This document shows, one piece after another, positions 16,544 through 26,453 of a DNA stretch of 64,000 nucleotides. Position numbers and translations under genes: made by a program. Origin of the DNA: an uncultured Clostridia bacterium (lineage in GTDB: Bacteria; Bacillota; Clostridia; Christensenellales; Borkfalkiaceae); the NCBI GenBank assembly GCA_934248055.1, contig CAKQKI010000009.1:1-64000 (forward strand), in the 5' to 3' direction. Positions within the stretch are counted from its first letter, which is position 1. Each line of letters opens with the position of its first letter. The notes beneath the pieces were generated by a model. That model was given only the letters and a program-made list of their open reading frames with translations, had not been told where the DNA came from and ran no database searches.

Positions 16544-19057
16544 TTATTTTGCATAAACCGCTATTTTCTTGATATAAATCGTTCTTGCGGGGTTTACTTT
16601 TTCCGAGCCTAAACGCGGTCTGAGATATTCGATATTGCCTTTAAACCGCCAGTTGGTATACGCTACCGAAAGATCTATAACGTTTTCGCCTTTTTTAAGC
16701 GTGGTGCTGATAAGTTGCGCGGAAACGGAGTCTTTTTTATACTTGGCGTAAACGTAGAAAGGTATTTCTTCGTCGCTGTCGCTGTAAACGGTTAAAACTA
16801 TTTTGCTCGTTTCGCTGCCTATATTGCTGAATATCTTGGAAGTAAGCCTGAATATCTGATACGCTTCGGCTGTTTCGGAAACGTCTATTTTAAGATATTC
16901 TTCGCCGTTTAAGGTAACTTTTTCGGATTTTGCCATCGCAGCCGTGTCTTTACCCACGGTCAGTTTGCCCGCAAGTTCGTCGGCGTTATAAATTTCGACT
17001 TTTCCGCCGAGATTTTGACGGTAGGTATAATTTTTACCGTCCGAAACGAACGAAATATTAAGTTCGTTATTGTTTTCGGATAATCTTTTGGTTATCGTGA
17101 AAATCTTTCCGTCGCCGTGAGTTTTACCCGCAACGGACTGTCCGTCCGAAATGATTTCTTCGGTTTTTGCGAACACTTCGTAAATAACGTTGCCGTTGCC
17201 GTCGTCTTTCGAGCCGATAATACTCATCTGAGCCGACGAAGAAACGACTTCGCAAAGTTCAAGAAGAGAGTTTCTCGCCTTTAAAAAGTCTTCGGTATTC
17301 GCCGACACTTTGGTTCCCGAATACAGTTGCGTCGAAAGCGAAGATATGAGTTCGTCCGCCGAAAAAGCGTTTTCTTTATATTTCTGTTTGAGCGCGTAAA
17401 TCAATTCGTACTCTTCATAACCGTCGCGAAGGGCCATTATACGCATCGACGGGATAGGTTTATCAAGACCGTACTGTCCGCCGGGGTAGAAAAGATAGCC
17501 TTCGCCCGTTGCGAAGTGATAAGTTCTTTGCGCCCTTCCTTCGAAATAGTCTTCAAGGCAAACGCTGTTTTTGTTAAGATCCGTTTCGGTATACATATTA
17601 ACGCACCAGTAAAGGGTGCCTTTAATATCGTAATCGGCTTGCATCCAGCCCATCATACGAGTGGAAAAAGTCGTGGTATTGTCTACGTGAACGCTTACGT
17701 AAGGATATCTCGGGTTATTGCAGTAATACCACCATTTGTTTTTCTGATGAGCGTACTGTTCGCGCTGAGACGCGCTGTCCATACCGTCTGCAAGCGGAAC
17801 GTAAGTGATGTAATCGTCGTAATCGGAAAAACTCGAATAGTAATACGCCGTAAATACGTTTTCGATAGTAAATATGCCGTTGTAAATCTTTTCTTTGAGA
17901 TTTGCGGGGTTTTCTATCTTTTCGCCGTAATTAACGGTAAGATCGTATTTCCGCGCGAAAGCGTCTGCCGCTTCGGGAATCGTTTTCGCGAAAAGCCTGA
18001 TATTCGCGCTCGCCTGACTTACGACGCCCCTGTCTATCGCTTCATCGATAATAGCGTTATAAAATATGGTGTGTTCGAGCATATCGAAGTTCTTTTCCAC
18101 GCTGTAATCGGCAAGCGCGGCAACGTAATTTTTAAACGAATCGGGATCGAACGCTTCAAAACTCGCGGCGGGTTTATCGTCGTCGTAAACGAGCGGCAGC
18201 GACACAGGTCTATAAGGAATACCTATCGTAGAACAAGTAGTTTCGGTTAAAAGGTAATAGCACTTTTCAACCCAGCGCTTTATATCGCTTGCGGTATAAA
18301 GCGTTTCGGTCATGAGCGAAGCGGTAGCCACGCGGTAGTCGACCAGAGCCTGCACGTACGCGTCGCGCATTGCCTGAGTAGAGTTGAGTTCTCCGCTTTC
18401 GTAATTATTACCCGCAACGTAAACGTCGCGGCGGTGGTTTTCGTCGCTCACGGTAACGTCTTTAACGGTTACGGTTACGGGGACGGTTCTCGTAAACTTT
18501 TTAAAGTCTACCGTAACGCTTCCGTTATATACACCCGCAAGTTGCTCTTTATCGGTTTTTATCGTGAGATAAATGCCCTGATTTTTATCCTTTTTAACGG
18601 AATTTTCGCCGTATTCGACGATTGCGTCGTAAGGGACGAGCGCGTCGGGATATTTCCCTATAGGCGCGCCGTTGCTTTCGAAAATATAGTTTACGGTAAG
18701 ATATTTTTCAACGTAAACTTCTATATTTTCGGATTTGATTTTAGCGTTGCCGCCCGTGTGAACGAGATCGCTTACGCTTATTTCGTATTCCGCAACGTTT
18801 GCGTCGGGCGAAATGATAATCTGACTGCTTTCGTATTCGTTTTTAGCCATCACGAGCGAAATTTTATCGCCCGCCATATCCTTGTAATCCGTTTCGGGTT
18901 TATCCTGCAAAACCTTTTCGGTGGCGGAAACGGTCCACACGCTTACTTTATCCGCCGTAAGAACGGGTGAAACGTTTTCCGCGCAGGAATAAAGCGGAGT
19001 TGACAATATTGCCGCGGTTATAAGGCACGCAACGCCGTGTTTTAATTTTCTCATCAT
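16544..19057 (-). CDS. GH123-like (DUF4091) surface glycosidase, putative beta-N-acetylgalactosaminidase
   Basis: 837 aa with lipobox PLYSC (Cys25), so membrane-anchored outside. N-terminal beta domains (about 35-205) precede a TIM-barrel region carrying FYNAIIDEAID, with an Asp338-Glu339 pair where GH123 enzymes have their substrate-assisted DE pair. The C-terminal signature EGYLFYPGGQYGLDKPIPSMR, followed by ALRDGYEEYELI, is the DUF4091/GH123 hallmark. A last beta-sandwich domain (about 640-837) may bind carbohydrate. Two ATGs are adjacent; AAGGAG spacing slightly favours the second (19054). GH123 members release beta-GalNAc, e.g. from glycosphingolipids, which fits the GH109-type, GH36 and GH20 neighbours. 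Exact substrate is inferred. Confidence 0.75.
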   Translation of the reverse strand: MMRKLKHGVACLITAAILSTPLYSCAENVSPVLTADKVSVWTVSATEKVLQDKPETDYKDMAGDKISLVMAKNEYESSQIIISPDANVAEYEISVSDLVHTGGNAKIKSENIEVYVEKYLTVNYIFESNGAPIGKYPDALVPYDAIVEYGENSVKKDKNQGIYLTIKTDKEQLAGVYNGSVTVDFKKFTRTVPVTVTVKDVTVSDENHRRDVYVAGNNYESGELNSTQAMRDAYVQALVDYRVATASLMTETLYTASDIKRWVEKCYYLLTETTCSTIGIPYRPVSLPLVYDDDKPAASFEAFDPDSFKNYVAALADYSVEKNFDMLEHTIFYNAIIDEAIDRGVVSQASANIRLFAKTIPEAADAFARKYDLTVNYGEKIENPANLKEKIYNGIFTIENVFTAYYYSSFSDYDDYITYVPLADGMDSASQREQYAHQKNKWWYYCNNPRYPYVSVHVDNTTTFSTRMMGWMQADYDIKGTLYWCVNMYTETDLNKNSVCLEDYFEGRAQRTYHFATGEGYLFYPGGQYGLDKPIPSMRIMALRDGYEEYELIYALKQKYKENAFSADELISSLSTQLYSGTKVSANTEDFLKARNSLLELCEVVSSSAQMSIIGSKDDGNGNVIYEVFAKTEEIISDGQSVAGKTHGDGKIFTITKRLSENNNELNISFVSDGKNYTYRQNLGGKVEIYNADELAGKLTVGKDTAAMAKSEKVTLNGEEYLKIDVSETAEAYQIFRLTSKIFSNIGSETSKIVLTVYSDSDEEIPFYVYAKYKKDSVSAQLISTTLKKGENVIDLSVAYTNWRFKGNIEYLRPRLGSEKVNPARTIYIKKIAVYAK

Positions 19058-19074
19058 TATCTCCTTTTTATTTA

Positions 19075-20724
19075 TTAGTTAAGCCCTGCTCTGCCGAGCG
19101 CCGCCTGCCACGCCGCAGAGTTATTGTTCGTCCAGTAAGTTTTGGTTTCGTCAAAGAACATCTGAGGCGTTTTCTTGTTGTTTTTTGACGAAAACTTTTC
19201 GTAGTATTTTTCATCTACGAACGGTTTTACGTCGCCGTATCCGCGAAGGGGAAAACTCTTTGCATAACGCAAAGTTTTAAATTCCGTAATCGGATTAGTC
19301 ATCATATCCGTTATCTTTTTATGCGAAGGCGTAAGACTTTCATAAAGTTCGGGGCTTTTGGTTTTCATATCGTACTTAAAGCAAAGTTTAGTGCCGTAAG
19401 TCGCTTTGATGTAGGCTTCGTTCGCCTTGTCGGTAGCCATATAGCGAAGATAATCTATCGCGGGACCTTTACCGTTTGCGTAAGACGGAATTATGCCGAC
19501 TACCGAACTGTCCGCTCCGCCGTAAGAGAGAAAACGCGCTTCTAAAACTTTATCGTAATCTTTTTGGGAAACGTCGTAACCTTCGCCTTTTATAGCGGTG
19601 CTGCCGGCGTCTATAGCCTTTATGAGCGCGCGAAGTTCTTCTTCGCTTTCGATAGTGTCGCACACGTCTTTAATCGCGCTTATTATGGGATTGCAGAATT
19701 CGATCGTATAATCTTTTCCGCCGTTTTTAATAATATCCGCTTTCATTTCTTTCATTTCGTTGTCGAACCATTCGCCGTTTACGTGGAATACCGCGTGTCC
19801 TTGCAGGAAAGCGGACTGCGCTACCATGAATTTAACGTCGAACGACTGCGGATGAACGAAGTTGGCGGTATTGTCTTTCGGGTTATCGTTCGATCTTAAA
19901 AGTTTTTCAAAAACCTTTAAAGACTCTAATCTTCCTTTCTGGTCGAAAATACCCGTGGACCTTATACCCGCTTCGTCTATACCTTCGAAGAAGTTATTAT
20001 ATCCTTCTATACCCTGATACTGCGCCCACCAGGTCGAGAAAATATACATAGACCAGTAATCCGCGTCGGACGACTGAATGAAGGGATATATTTCGCTTTC
20101 CACTCCTTCGGCTTTTTTACGCGCCTTTTTTATGGCGACGCACATTTCGTAAAGTTCGTCGGTCGTATACGGCTCGTGATCGAATCCGAATTCCTTTAAC
20201 AATTCTTTATTGTATAAAAGACCCTGAATTCCGCCCTGCCAGGGAACCGACCAGTAACTTTCGTCGGCTTCGGGATTCTGCGGATCGCGATATACGAGTT
20301 CTTCGAGAGTAGACGCTCCGATTTTATCTTTAAAAAGAATATCTTCTCCGGGAACTTTCTGATTGAATACGCTTTCGGTAAGATTCACGATATCGGGCGA
20401 GCCTGCCTGATCCTGAAGATAACAACCGAACATAAGGTCGAAAGTGTTGAGTTTGGGCGTTCCGAGTTTTGTCTGAACGAACGTTTTCTGATCGTTCGAC
20501 TTGACTTCTACCACGAGTTCGGGGTATTTTTCTTTAACCCATTCTTCCTGCTTGAAAAGTTCCGCTATGTCCTTAGCCCACTGAACTCCGTAACCTGCGT
20601 CGACTACGAAAATTTCAAGGGTCTGATCGGTGTCGGGCGTTTTGTTCTTTTTGCAAGCCGCCGGCATAAGACATGCAAACGCAGTAAACAATGCTACTGT
20701 TGCCGATAAAATTTTGTTTTTCAT
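19075..20724 (-). CDS. ABC transporter sugar-binding lipoprotein (CUT1 type)
   Basis: 549 aa, signal peptide with lipobox MPAAC-KKN. The fold is cluster-D extracellular solute-binding protein: LEIFVVDAGYGVQWAKDIAELF at the start, a mid WSVPWQGGIQGLLYNKELL segment, VNGEWFDNEM, and a C-terminal RGYGDVKPFVDE. It is longer than the usual 420-450 aa, like binding proteins for larger oligosaccharides. Two permease genes follow with short gaps. It delivers the product of the surface enzymes to the permeases. AAGGAG precedes the ATG. Confidence 0.9.
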   Translation of the reverse strand: MKNKILSATVALFTAFACLMPAACKKNKTPDTDQTLEIFVVDAGYGVQWAKDIAELFKQEEWVKEKYPELVVEVKSNDQKTFVQTKLGTPKLNTFDLMFGCYLQDQAGSPDIVNLTESVFNQKVPGEDILFKDKIGASTLEELVYRDPQNPEADESYWSVPWQGGIQGLLYNKELLKEFGFDHEPYTTDELYEMCVAIKKARKKAEGVESEIYPFIQSSDADYWSMYIFSTWWAQYQGIEGYNNFFEGIDEAGIRSTGIFDQKGRLESLKVFEKLLRSNDNPKDNTANFVHPQSFDVKFMVAQSAFLQGHAVFHVNGEWFDNEMKEMKADIIKNGGKDYTIEFCNPIISAIKDVCDTIESEEELRALIKAIDAGSTAIKGEGYDVSQKDYDKVLEARFLSYGGADSSVVGIIPSYANGKGPAIDYLRYMATDKANEAYIKATYGTKLCFKYDMKTKSPELYESLTPSHKKITDMMTNPITEFKTLRYAKSFPLRGYGDVKPFVDEKYYEKFSSKNNKKTPQMFFDETKTYWTNNNSAAWQAALGRAGLN

Positions 20725-20774
20725 TTAATTATTACTCCTTATTTTTATTATTTCAGGCGGTTTTCCGCCGTTTT

Positions 20775-21707
20775 TTATCCTTTAAGTCCGCCGAACGAGA
20801 AGTTTTTCATTATCGTGTCGGAAAAACAGATATAAATTACAAGCACGGGGATAACCGAAAACATAAGACCCGCGAAGTAGTAAGGCATATCGCCGTTGCG
20901 CGTTGCCGATTCTTTTATGCGGTATAAACCCGAAGCGATCGTAGGATAATCGGGAATATACAAAAGCGGAGTCATATAGTCGTTCCAGGTACCTATGAAA
21001 GCAACTATTCCGAGCGTTATGAGAAGAGTTTTCGTCTGGGGGAGCATTACCTTGAAAAATGCCGTAAAATGCCCGCCGCCGTCGAGAAATACCGCTTCGG
21101 CGTAACTCCAGGAAACGCTTTTGAAAAACCCGTACATAACCATAAAGTTAAAACCGAGACCGCCGAGCGATACGACCACCACGTAAAGCGGAGAATTGTA
21201 AATTCCGAGATCGCCCACGAGTTTCATCATTGAACCCGTCGTTCCCACGATAGGTATCGTCATACTGAAAATTACAATCGCGTAAATAAATTCTCTCGCT
21301 TTAAACTTGTATTTTGCCATTACGTAACCCGTCACCGAACTCATAAATACCTGACCGCAAACGGCTATTCCGCAGTACCATATACTGTTAAGGAACATCA
21401 TGTACATATAAACTTCGTTGTTCTGCGAGTCCTGAACGGATATGTTTATCGCTTTTACGTAGTTTTCAAAGTGCCACACTTCGGGGAGCGCGAACGGATT
21501 TGCATTGCCCATTACCCTGTTCTGAGTGTAAGTGTAAGCGTCCTGAAAAGAGTTGATAAGAAGATATAAAAGCGGATAAATAATGGATACGGCGTAAAAG
21601 GCGAACAAAACGAACGCAAAAGCGTAAACCACCTTTTCGCTTTTTGCTCTTTTTGTCAGAATGCTTGCCTCTTCGCTTATTTTAGGTTTTTTCTTAAAAT
21701 TTTTCAT
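20775..21707 (-). CDS. ABC sugar transporter permease (MalG/UgpE-like)
   Basis: 310 aa with about six membrane segments, the first at VVYAFAFVLFAFYAVSIIYPLLY. The EAA-type loop that docks the ATPase is around YAEAVFLDGGGHFTAFFKVMLPQ. The C-terminus FSFGGLKG is typical of MalG-family permeases. Second permease of locus A, 11 nt after the first. No ATPase gene accompanies it, so a shared MsmK-type ATPase encoded elsewhere is expected. Confidence 0.92.
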   Translation of the reverse strand: MKNFKKKPKISEEASILTKRAKSEKVVYAFAFVLFAFYAVSIIYPLLYLLINSFQDAYTYTQNRVMGNANPFALPEVWHFENYVKAINISVQDSQNNEVYMYMMFLNSIWYCGIAVCGQVFMSSVTGYVMAKYKFKAREFIYAIVIFSMTIPIVGTTGSMMKLVGDLGIYNSPLYVVVVSLGGLGFNFMVMYGFFKSVSWSYAEAVFLDGGGHFTAFFKVMLPQTKTLLITLGIVAFIGTWNDYMTPLLYIPDYPTIASGLYRIKESATRNGDMPYYFAGLMFSVIPVLVIYICFSDTIMKNFSFGGLKG

Positions 21708-21718
21708 GATTTCACCCC

Positions 21719-22741
21719 TTAATACTCAACCGCGTCTACTTTGTTGACGAGCGAACGGGCAAGCAATATAAGCGGAACGCCCACCACGGTAAAGCAAAGA
21801 CCTGCGCACGACACGAGATTGTACGTGCCCGAGCCGCCTACGACGCCGTTTCCGTAAACCTGCGAGAATATCCAGAACGCTACCGTAGACGTGTCGTACT
21901 GTCCGTTCGTAAACAATAAAATAGGTCCCGTGGAGTTGAAAAGCCCGGTCATAGTAAATATAAGTTGGGTTGAAAACGTCGGCCAGATGAGCGGAAAAAG
22001 TATCTGACACAATTCGCGCCCCGGGCCGCAACCGTCGAGTTTCGCCGCTTCGAGAACTTCGATGGGTATTCTCGACATTCCCCCCGTAAACAGCAGAACG
22101 TTAGTCGTAAAACCCGTCCATATAAAGTAAACGAGTATCGCGGTCGTTGCGGTTTCGGGTCTGCCGAGCGGACTTCTGTCGTTAGGAGTTCCGCCGAGAA
22201 ATTTTATTATCGCGCCGAGCGGACCCTTGGGGCTTATAAACTCCGTGTACGCCGTTACGAGCGACAATCCCGAAATAATCGCGGGAAGATAAAACATTAT
22301 TCTGAAAAATTTGTATCCCGCTATTCTCTTATACAGGAAAAAACTTATCACAAGACTGAGCGGTATGTTTATAAGCACGGTAGTGCCGAAATACTTCAGC
22401 GTGTTTTTCAGCGCGATACCGATACTGTTGTTTACGGGCGAAGTAATCAGCGTCCACACCTGAGTGAAATTGTCGAAAGTAAACGCCGAAGTTCTGAGAT
22501 CCTGAAATGCGAGCGCGATAGTCTGAATGTTGATATACAGCCAGAATACGAACCAGTGCAGCACGGGAATCGCAAGCATTGCGACGATAAAAAATTCCTT
22601 TTCGCTTTTACCGCTTTTGCGCGAATTGTTTTTCGTCGGCTTTTTCCTGAATATTTTGCGGTTTAAATCGTAGAAAAAATTCGAGATTTTCCTTTTTAAA
22701 GGGGGGTTTTCAAAAAAATCGTTTTCTTCTTTTACCATCAT
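21719..22741 (-). CDS. ABC sugar transporter permease (MalF/UgpA-like)
   Basis: 340 aa with a basic cytoplasmic N-terminus of about 45 residues, then six or so membrane segments starting at FFIVAMLAIPVLHWFVFWLY. The cytoplasmic coupling loop is IPIEVLEAAKLDGCGPGRELCQILFP-like (EAA motif with the conserved Gly). Two adjacent ATGs are possible starts (22741 or 22738). It pairs with the MalG-like permease. Upstream is the DUF4838 gene at 18 nt. Confidence 0.92.
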   Translation of the reverse strand: MMVKEENDFFENPPLKRKISNFFYDLNRKIFRKKPTKNNSRKSGKSEKEFFIVAMLAIPVLHWFVFWLYINIQTIALAFQDLRTSAFTFDNFTQVWTLITSPVNNSIGIALKNTLKYFGTTVLINIPLSLVISFFLYKRIAGYKFFRIMFYLPAIISGLSLVTAYTEFISPKGPLGAIIKFLGGTPNDRSPLGRPETATTAILVYFIWTGFTTNVLLFTGGMSRIPIEVLEAAKLDGCGPGRELCQILFPLIWPTFSTQLIFTMTGLFNSTGPILLFTNGQYDTSTVAFWIFSQVYGNGVVGGSGTYNLVSCAGLCFTVVGVPLILLARSLVNKVDAVEY

Positions 22742-22759
22742 ATCTCTCTTATCCTTTTT

Positions 22760-24490
22760 TTATTTTACAATGTAATAAGTTCCGAACCAGTTACTCGTTT
22801 TATCGTCGTATCTGCTTTCTTTAATCCAGCGTATCGCGTCTCTTAAATCCGTTCTTTCAACGAGTTCGGTAATTTTGAAAAATTTGAGTTTTTCAAAGAA
22901 TTTATCCGCAAGAGCGGCGCGGAGTTCGTCGTTTTCTTCGATTATAATTTTCATATACTCCACAGACAAATACTCCCTTTCTATCCGCTTTTTAATTGCT
23001 TCGTCGGTTTCGTTTTCAAGAGCGGTTTTAAAAAGTTCGTCTGCCTTTTTAACGAAGTTTTCGTCGTAATATCCTGCGGCGAACTCGTCGTATATGGTGG
23101 CTTTTGCTTCCGAAATGAGTTTATTGCAGAGTTTTACGTATTCTTCTATCTGCGGAGCGCCTTTTCCGAAAACGCCGTAAATAAAATCGCGGATTATTTC
23201 GTTCTCGTCGAGCGACGGATCGAATAACAGTTTTGCAAATAAATAGTTTTTAAGGTCGCCCATGCACGCGTCGCCGCCGTAAGAGAAATTTCCTTCCATG
23301 AGAACGCCTTTCACTCCGTGCGATTTATAATATCTTATATTTTCCGCAAAAGCGTTCAACGGCAGCATCGGCAACATATAATGTCTGTAATTAACCGCGT
23401 AATCCCACACGTACAGCCTATCCGCCACCTGCGACCATTCTTCTATGTCTTTTAAAAAATTCTTCGCGCTTTCGGATCCTTCGGCGGCAAGTTTTTCAAA
23501 AGATTTTCCCCTTTCGCATTCTATATTGCAAAGCCTTACTATAACGTTTTTATGCGCTTTCAGACCTTTGGGGGCTTTTCTTGAATATCTGTAAGCAAAC
23601 GTATGCAGTAAAACGTTCGGATACTCGTTTTCTATGCTCTCGGCAAGTTTATTGACGAAAGTTATAATGCTGCCCGACGGCGAACCGTATTTCTCGTCAA
23701 TCCGCCTGCAATTTTCGCATTTGCAATAACCGTTAAGAGAATCTTCCTGCGCCACCGAAAACACGTTGCAATCGGGATTTTGTTTTATCCATTCAATCAA
23801 AGTTTTCCGCGCCGCTTCGTAAACGCCGCGATTTGTAAGGCAAAGTTGTCTGCCCGCGTCGTCGCCGTCTGCAAACGAATAGTATTCGGGGTGCTTTTCC
23901 TTATAAATATCAGGCGGAACAAGGTCGAAAAACGAATGATGACAGTTAAAGAATTTAACTCTTCCGCCCTTTTCTTCGGGAATGGGCGCGCAACACGAAT
24001 TAAGCGCGTTTTTAACCGAAAAATCGGCGTCCCATGAAAAACGGGAATAACTGTCGCGATATTCGAACGCGGGATATCCTTTTATCTCGGTTTCTTCTAT
24101 GAAAAGCGACTGTTTTTTATCGAAAACTTCAACGTCTTTCGTGTATTTTTTAAGCCCGCCGTACATACGGAGAAAGGCGTAAACGCCGTAGAGCGTTCCC
24201 CTTCCGCCACCGCCGCTTATAAGCACGTCGCCGCTGTCAAGCGGTTTTATAACGTAGCCTTCTTCGCCGAGATCGGAATAATATTCTTTAATATCGCTTC
24301 TGACGTTTCTGCCGACGTGAATTTCCTTGCCGCGCCGCTTTACCCTGTCAGAGTAATAAGGGACGTAAGCGTTGAAAATTTCAAGAAAGTATTTCTGAAG
24401 TTCCGAAGCGGCGAACAATTCCGCGCGACAAGCAAATCTCGACGTGACTATTGCGTATTCGCTTTCTTCGTTTTTAATTATCTCAATCAT
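22760..24490 (-). CDS. DUF4838 protein, putative cytoplasmic glycoside hydrolase
   Basis: I start at ATG 24490 (MIEIIKNEESEYAIV; GAGAG upstream); an upstream in-frame ATG would add 25 polar residues overlapping the intergenic palindromes. 576 aa without signal peptide. The N-terminal half (AELFAASELQKYF... VLISGGGGRGTLYGVYAFL, about 25-110) is the GH67/GH20-type alpha/beta domain. The DUF4838 core follows, with VAQEDSLNGYCKCENCRRID and a barrel-like stretch VLLHTFAYRYSRKAPKG. Related proteins are found in glycan loci but activity is mostly uncharacterised. A hexosaminidase- or glucuronidase-like role is inferred from the fold only. A C-terminal helical region spans about 450-560. Confidence 0.72.
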   Translation of the reverse strand: MIEIIKNEESEYAIVTSRFACRAELFAASELQKYFLEIFNAYVPYYSDRVKRRGKEIHVGRNVRSDIKEYYSDLGEEGYVIKPLDSGDVLISGGGGRGTLYGVYAFLRMYGGLKKYTKDVEVFDKKQSLFIEETEIKGYPAFEYRDSYSRFSWDADFSVKNALNSCCAPIPEEKGGRVKFFNCHHSFFDLVPPDIYKEKHPEYYSFADGDDAGRQLCLTNRGVYEAARKTLIEWIKQNPDCNVFSVAQEDSLNGYCKCENCRRIDEKYGSPSGSIITFVNKLAESIENEYPNVLLHTFAYRYSRKAPKGLKAHKNVIVRLCNIECERGKSFEKLAAEGSESAKNFLKDIEEWSQVADRLYVWDYAVNYRHYMLPMLPLNAFAENIRYYKSHGVKGVLMEGNFSYGGDACMGDLKNYLFAKLLFDPSLDENEIIRDFIYGVFGKGAPQIEEYVKLCNKLISEAKATIYDEFAAGYYDENFVKKADELFKTALENETDEAIKKRIEREYLSVEYMKIIIEENDELRAALADKFFEKLKFFKITELVERTDLRDAIRWIKESRYDDKTSNWFGTYYIVK

Positions 24491-24543
24491 CTTTTTCTCT
24501 CTTTGCGACTGCGTTCGGGCAGTCTTCTTTTTACTTACAAGAC

Positions 24544-24583
24544 CGTTTCCTTTGATTGAAATCAAAGGAAACGGGGTACCCCG
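24544..24583. other. Tandem perfect palindromes between two operon genes
   Basis: CGTTTCCTTTGATT (24544-24557) and AATCAAAGGAAACG (24560-24573) form a 14-bp inverted repeat with a 2-nt centre. The 12-bp palindrome CGGGGTACCCCG (24572-24583) overlaps its end by two bases. Neither side has a U-tract, so it is not a standard terminator. It may be an RNA processing or stability element separating GH20 from the transporter genes, or a protein-binding site. Confidence 0.6.
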
Positions 24584-24596
24584 TTCGGATATTTTT

Positions 24597-26453
24597 TCAT
24601 ACGTCTACTTCGGTAAACCCGTCGAACGAATTGACGCTCGCTATCGCTTCGTGCGAAAATAAATCGCACCTGCCCGGATTTTTCATTCTCGAAATCGCTT
24701 CGGGAAGCAATTTTTCTTCAAGTTCCGGAATACTTTCGGTTTTGCCGGAAATATAATCTTTCAGTCTTTCTTTACAGCCTTTTATTCTCTCTTTAAGTCC
24801 GCCTAATCGTATCTCCTGAATTTCAAGACCTTGCGGCTTATTTTCCGAAAGCCATTGTTTTCTGTAATCGGCAATGAACTTTCCGAGTTTTTTGTTTATT
24901 TTTTCAAGCGTTAAAACGAGTTTCGATAATTCTTTTTTATCCCCGTTTTCGTACGCTTTTCTGAGTTTTATGCCGACGTCGTATTTAAGATACAGCACGT
25001 CGCCGAGCGACGCCGCAGTTTTGAATAACTGACCGTATTTTCCTTTTTCAAGACCTTTTACGGCTTCTTTTGCGATTTTGAAATACTTTTTGTCGTCGGG
25101 ATCGATTACAGCGTCCACGTAACCCGAAAACACGTCGTTATACAAGCCGTACTTCGCGGGGTTTGCAAATTCTTCGGTATATTTACCCGCAAAAGTCTGC
25201 GCGTATTCGAGTTTCATAAAATCGTCGAATTCATATCCCGTCAGCGCGAAAAACTCTTTTTTCATTCGTTCTTCGCTTATATCGGCGGCGCGGTAAGCGT
25301 AATGAATTATCGACGGAAGATTCGACATAAGCGGACATTCTCCGCCGTTATCTCCCCATATCGTTTCCATAAGAGCGACGGGCTTGAATTTTTTCGCGGC
25401 TTCTATTGCGGCGGAAGCCACCTTCGCGGAATACGTCAGGTGCGGAATAAATCCGCGGTTGCTTTCGGCTGTTCCGCCGGCAAACCATATATCGTTTTTA
25501 AACTGAGAATGTATTTCTAATTTTTCGTAGTAACTTTCAGCGTCAAAGTGGTGATAATCCCAGTGACAAAGGGTAACGTTTCGGGGAATTTCCGAAAGCA
25601 CGCTTTCGGGGATTATTACTTTTCCGTTTTCGTTTACGCAACTTTTATCGTTATAGGCAATCCGCCAGAACATATCCGACCACATAATAGGATTAAACCC
25701 GTACTTTTCCGCGATTGCGCAAACTTTTTTAAGATGATTAAGAATTATATCGAACGGGTTTTTATATCCGTTTATATCGAGATATTTTCCCCTTCCCAAA
25801 AGCCACGCTTCGTCCATTCCGATATGAATTTTATCGGTTTTATAACATTCGCGCAGGGTTTTGAAAATATTCTCTATGAGTTCGTAAGTTCTCTTTTCTC
25901 CCACGAGCAGAATATCGGAACAGTCAAAGCAATTAAAACTGCTGTATTTATAGCGTTTCAACTGATTGAAATGCGCAAGAGTCTGAATACACGGAATCAT
26001 TTCTATGCCGAGATCCGACGCGTACGCGTCGAGTTCTTTCATCTCTTCTTTCGTATATCTTCCGCGAAGATACCCGAATACTTTCTCTCCGTCGACTTCA
26101 AAAGTATCTTCCGTGTAAAGCATAAGCGAATTATATCCCGCCGCCGCAATAATACGAATGAGTTTTTTAACCGTATTTACGGTTTTTACGGCGTTGCGCG
26201 AACAGTCGACCATCAGGCACAACTTGAAGGGGCTTTCTTTTTCTTCAACGGCAACGTCTTCGCCGCCGCTGCTTTTTAAAATAAGCGCGGCTCTTGAAAG
26301 GTCTGCTTTTTCGGAATATTCAACGGTTGTTTTTCCGTTTTTAACCGTAACTTTAAGTCCGCCGCCTGCCTTTTTGAAAACCGCGTCTGCGGGGAACGAA
26401 TAACCGATTTCTTCTTTTATCGCTTTGAATATAGTTTCGGCGTTGAATTCCAT
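24597..26453 (-). CDS. GH20 beta-N-acetylhexosaminidase
   Basis: 618 aa, no signal peptide, so it acts on imported oligosaccharides. A reduced N-terminal alpha/beta domain (1-75) is followed by the TIM barrel from FKLCLMVDCSRNAVK. The catalytic pair Asp214-Glu215 lies in KIHIGMDEAWLLGRG, the diagnostic GH20 motif for substrate-assisted release of terminal GlcNAc or GalNAc. Later barrel strands include NPIMWSDMFWR and TLCHWDYHHFD, with conserved Trp residues for the N-acetyl pocket. A long helical C-terminus (about 440-600) resembles cytoplasmic GH20 relatives. First gene of locus A. Its only AAGGAG lies about 30 nt upstream, behind a hairpin CGTTCT-TAC-AGAACG (26465-26479). Confidence 0.9.
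   Translation of the reverse strand: MEFNAETIFKAIKEEIGYSFPADAVFKKAGGGLKVTVKNGKTTVEYSEKADLSRAALILKSSGGEDVAVEEKESPFKLCLMVDCSRNAVKTVNTVKKLIRIIAAAGYNSLMLYTEDTFEVDGEKVFGYLRGRYTKEEMKELDAYASDLGIEMIPCIQTLAHFNQLKRYKYSSFNCFDCSDILLVGEKRTYELIENIFKTLRECYKTDKIHIGMDEAWLLGRGKYLDINGYKNPFDIILNHLKKVCAIAEKYGFNPIMWSDMFWRIAYNDKSCVNENGKVIIPESVLSEIPRNVTLCHWDYHHFDAESYYEKLEIHSQFKNDIWFAGGTAESNRGFIPHLTYSAKVASAAIEAAKKFKPVALMETIWGDNGGECPLMSNLPSIIHYAYRAADISEERMKKEFFALTGYEFDDFMKLEYAQTFAGKYTEEFANPAKYGLYNDVFSGYVDAVIDPDDKKYFKIAKEAVKGLEKGKYGQLFKTAASLGDVLYLKYDVGIKLRKAYENGDKKELSKLVLTLEKINKKLGKFIADYRKQWLSENKPQGLEIQEIRLGGLKERIKGCKERLKDYISGKTESIPELEEKLLPEAISRMKNPGRCDLFSHEAIASVNSFDGFTEVDV

Noticed and set aside
17327..18250. 307-codon open frame on the plus strand
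   Set aside because: It lies fully inside the GH123-like gene on the opposite strand, has a basic, aromatic-rich composition typical of antisense frames here, and no ribosome site.
24544..24583. Rho-independent terminator after GH20
   Set aside because: No T-run follows on the minus strand, and the co-directional genes continue with normal spacing.
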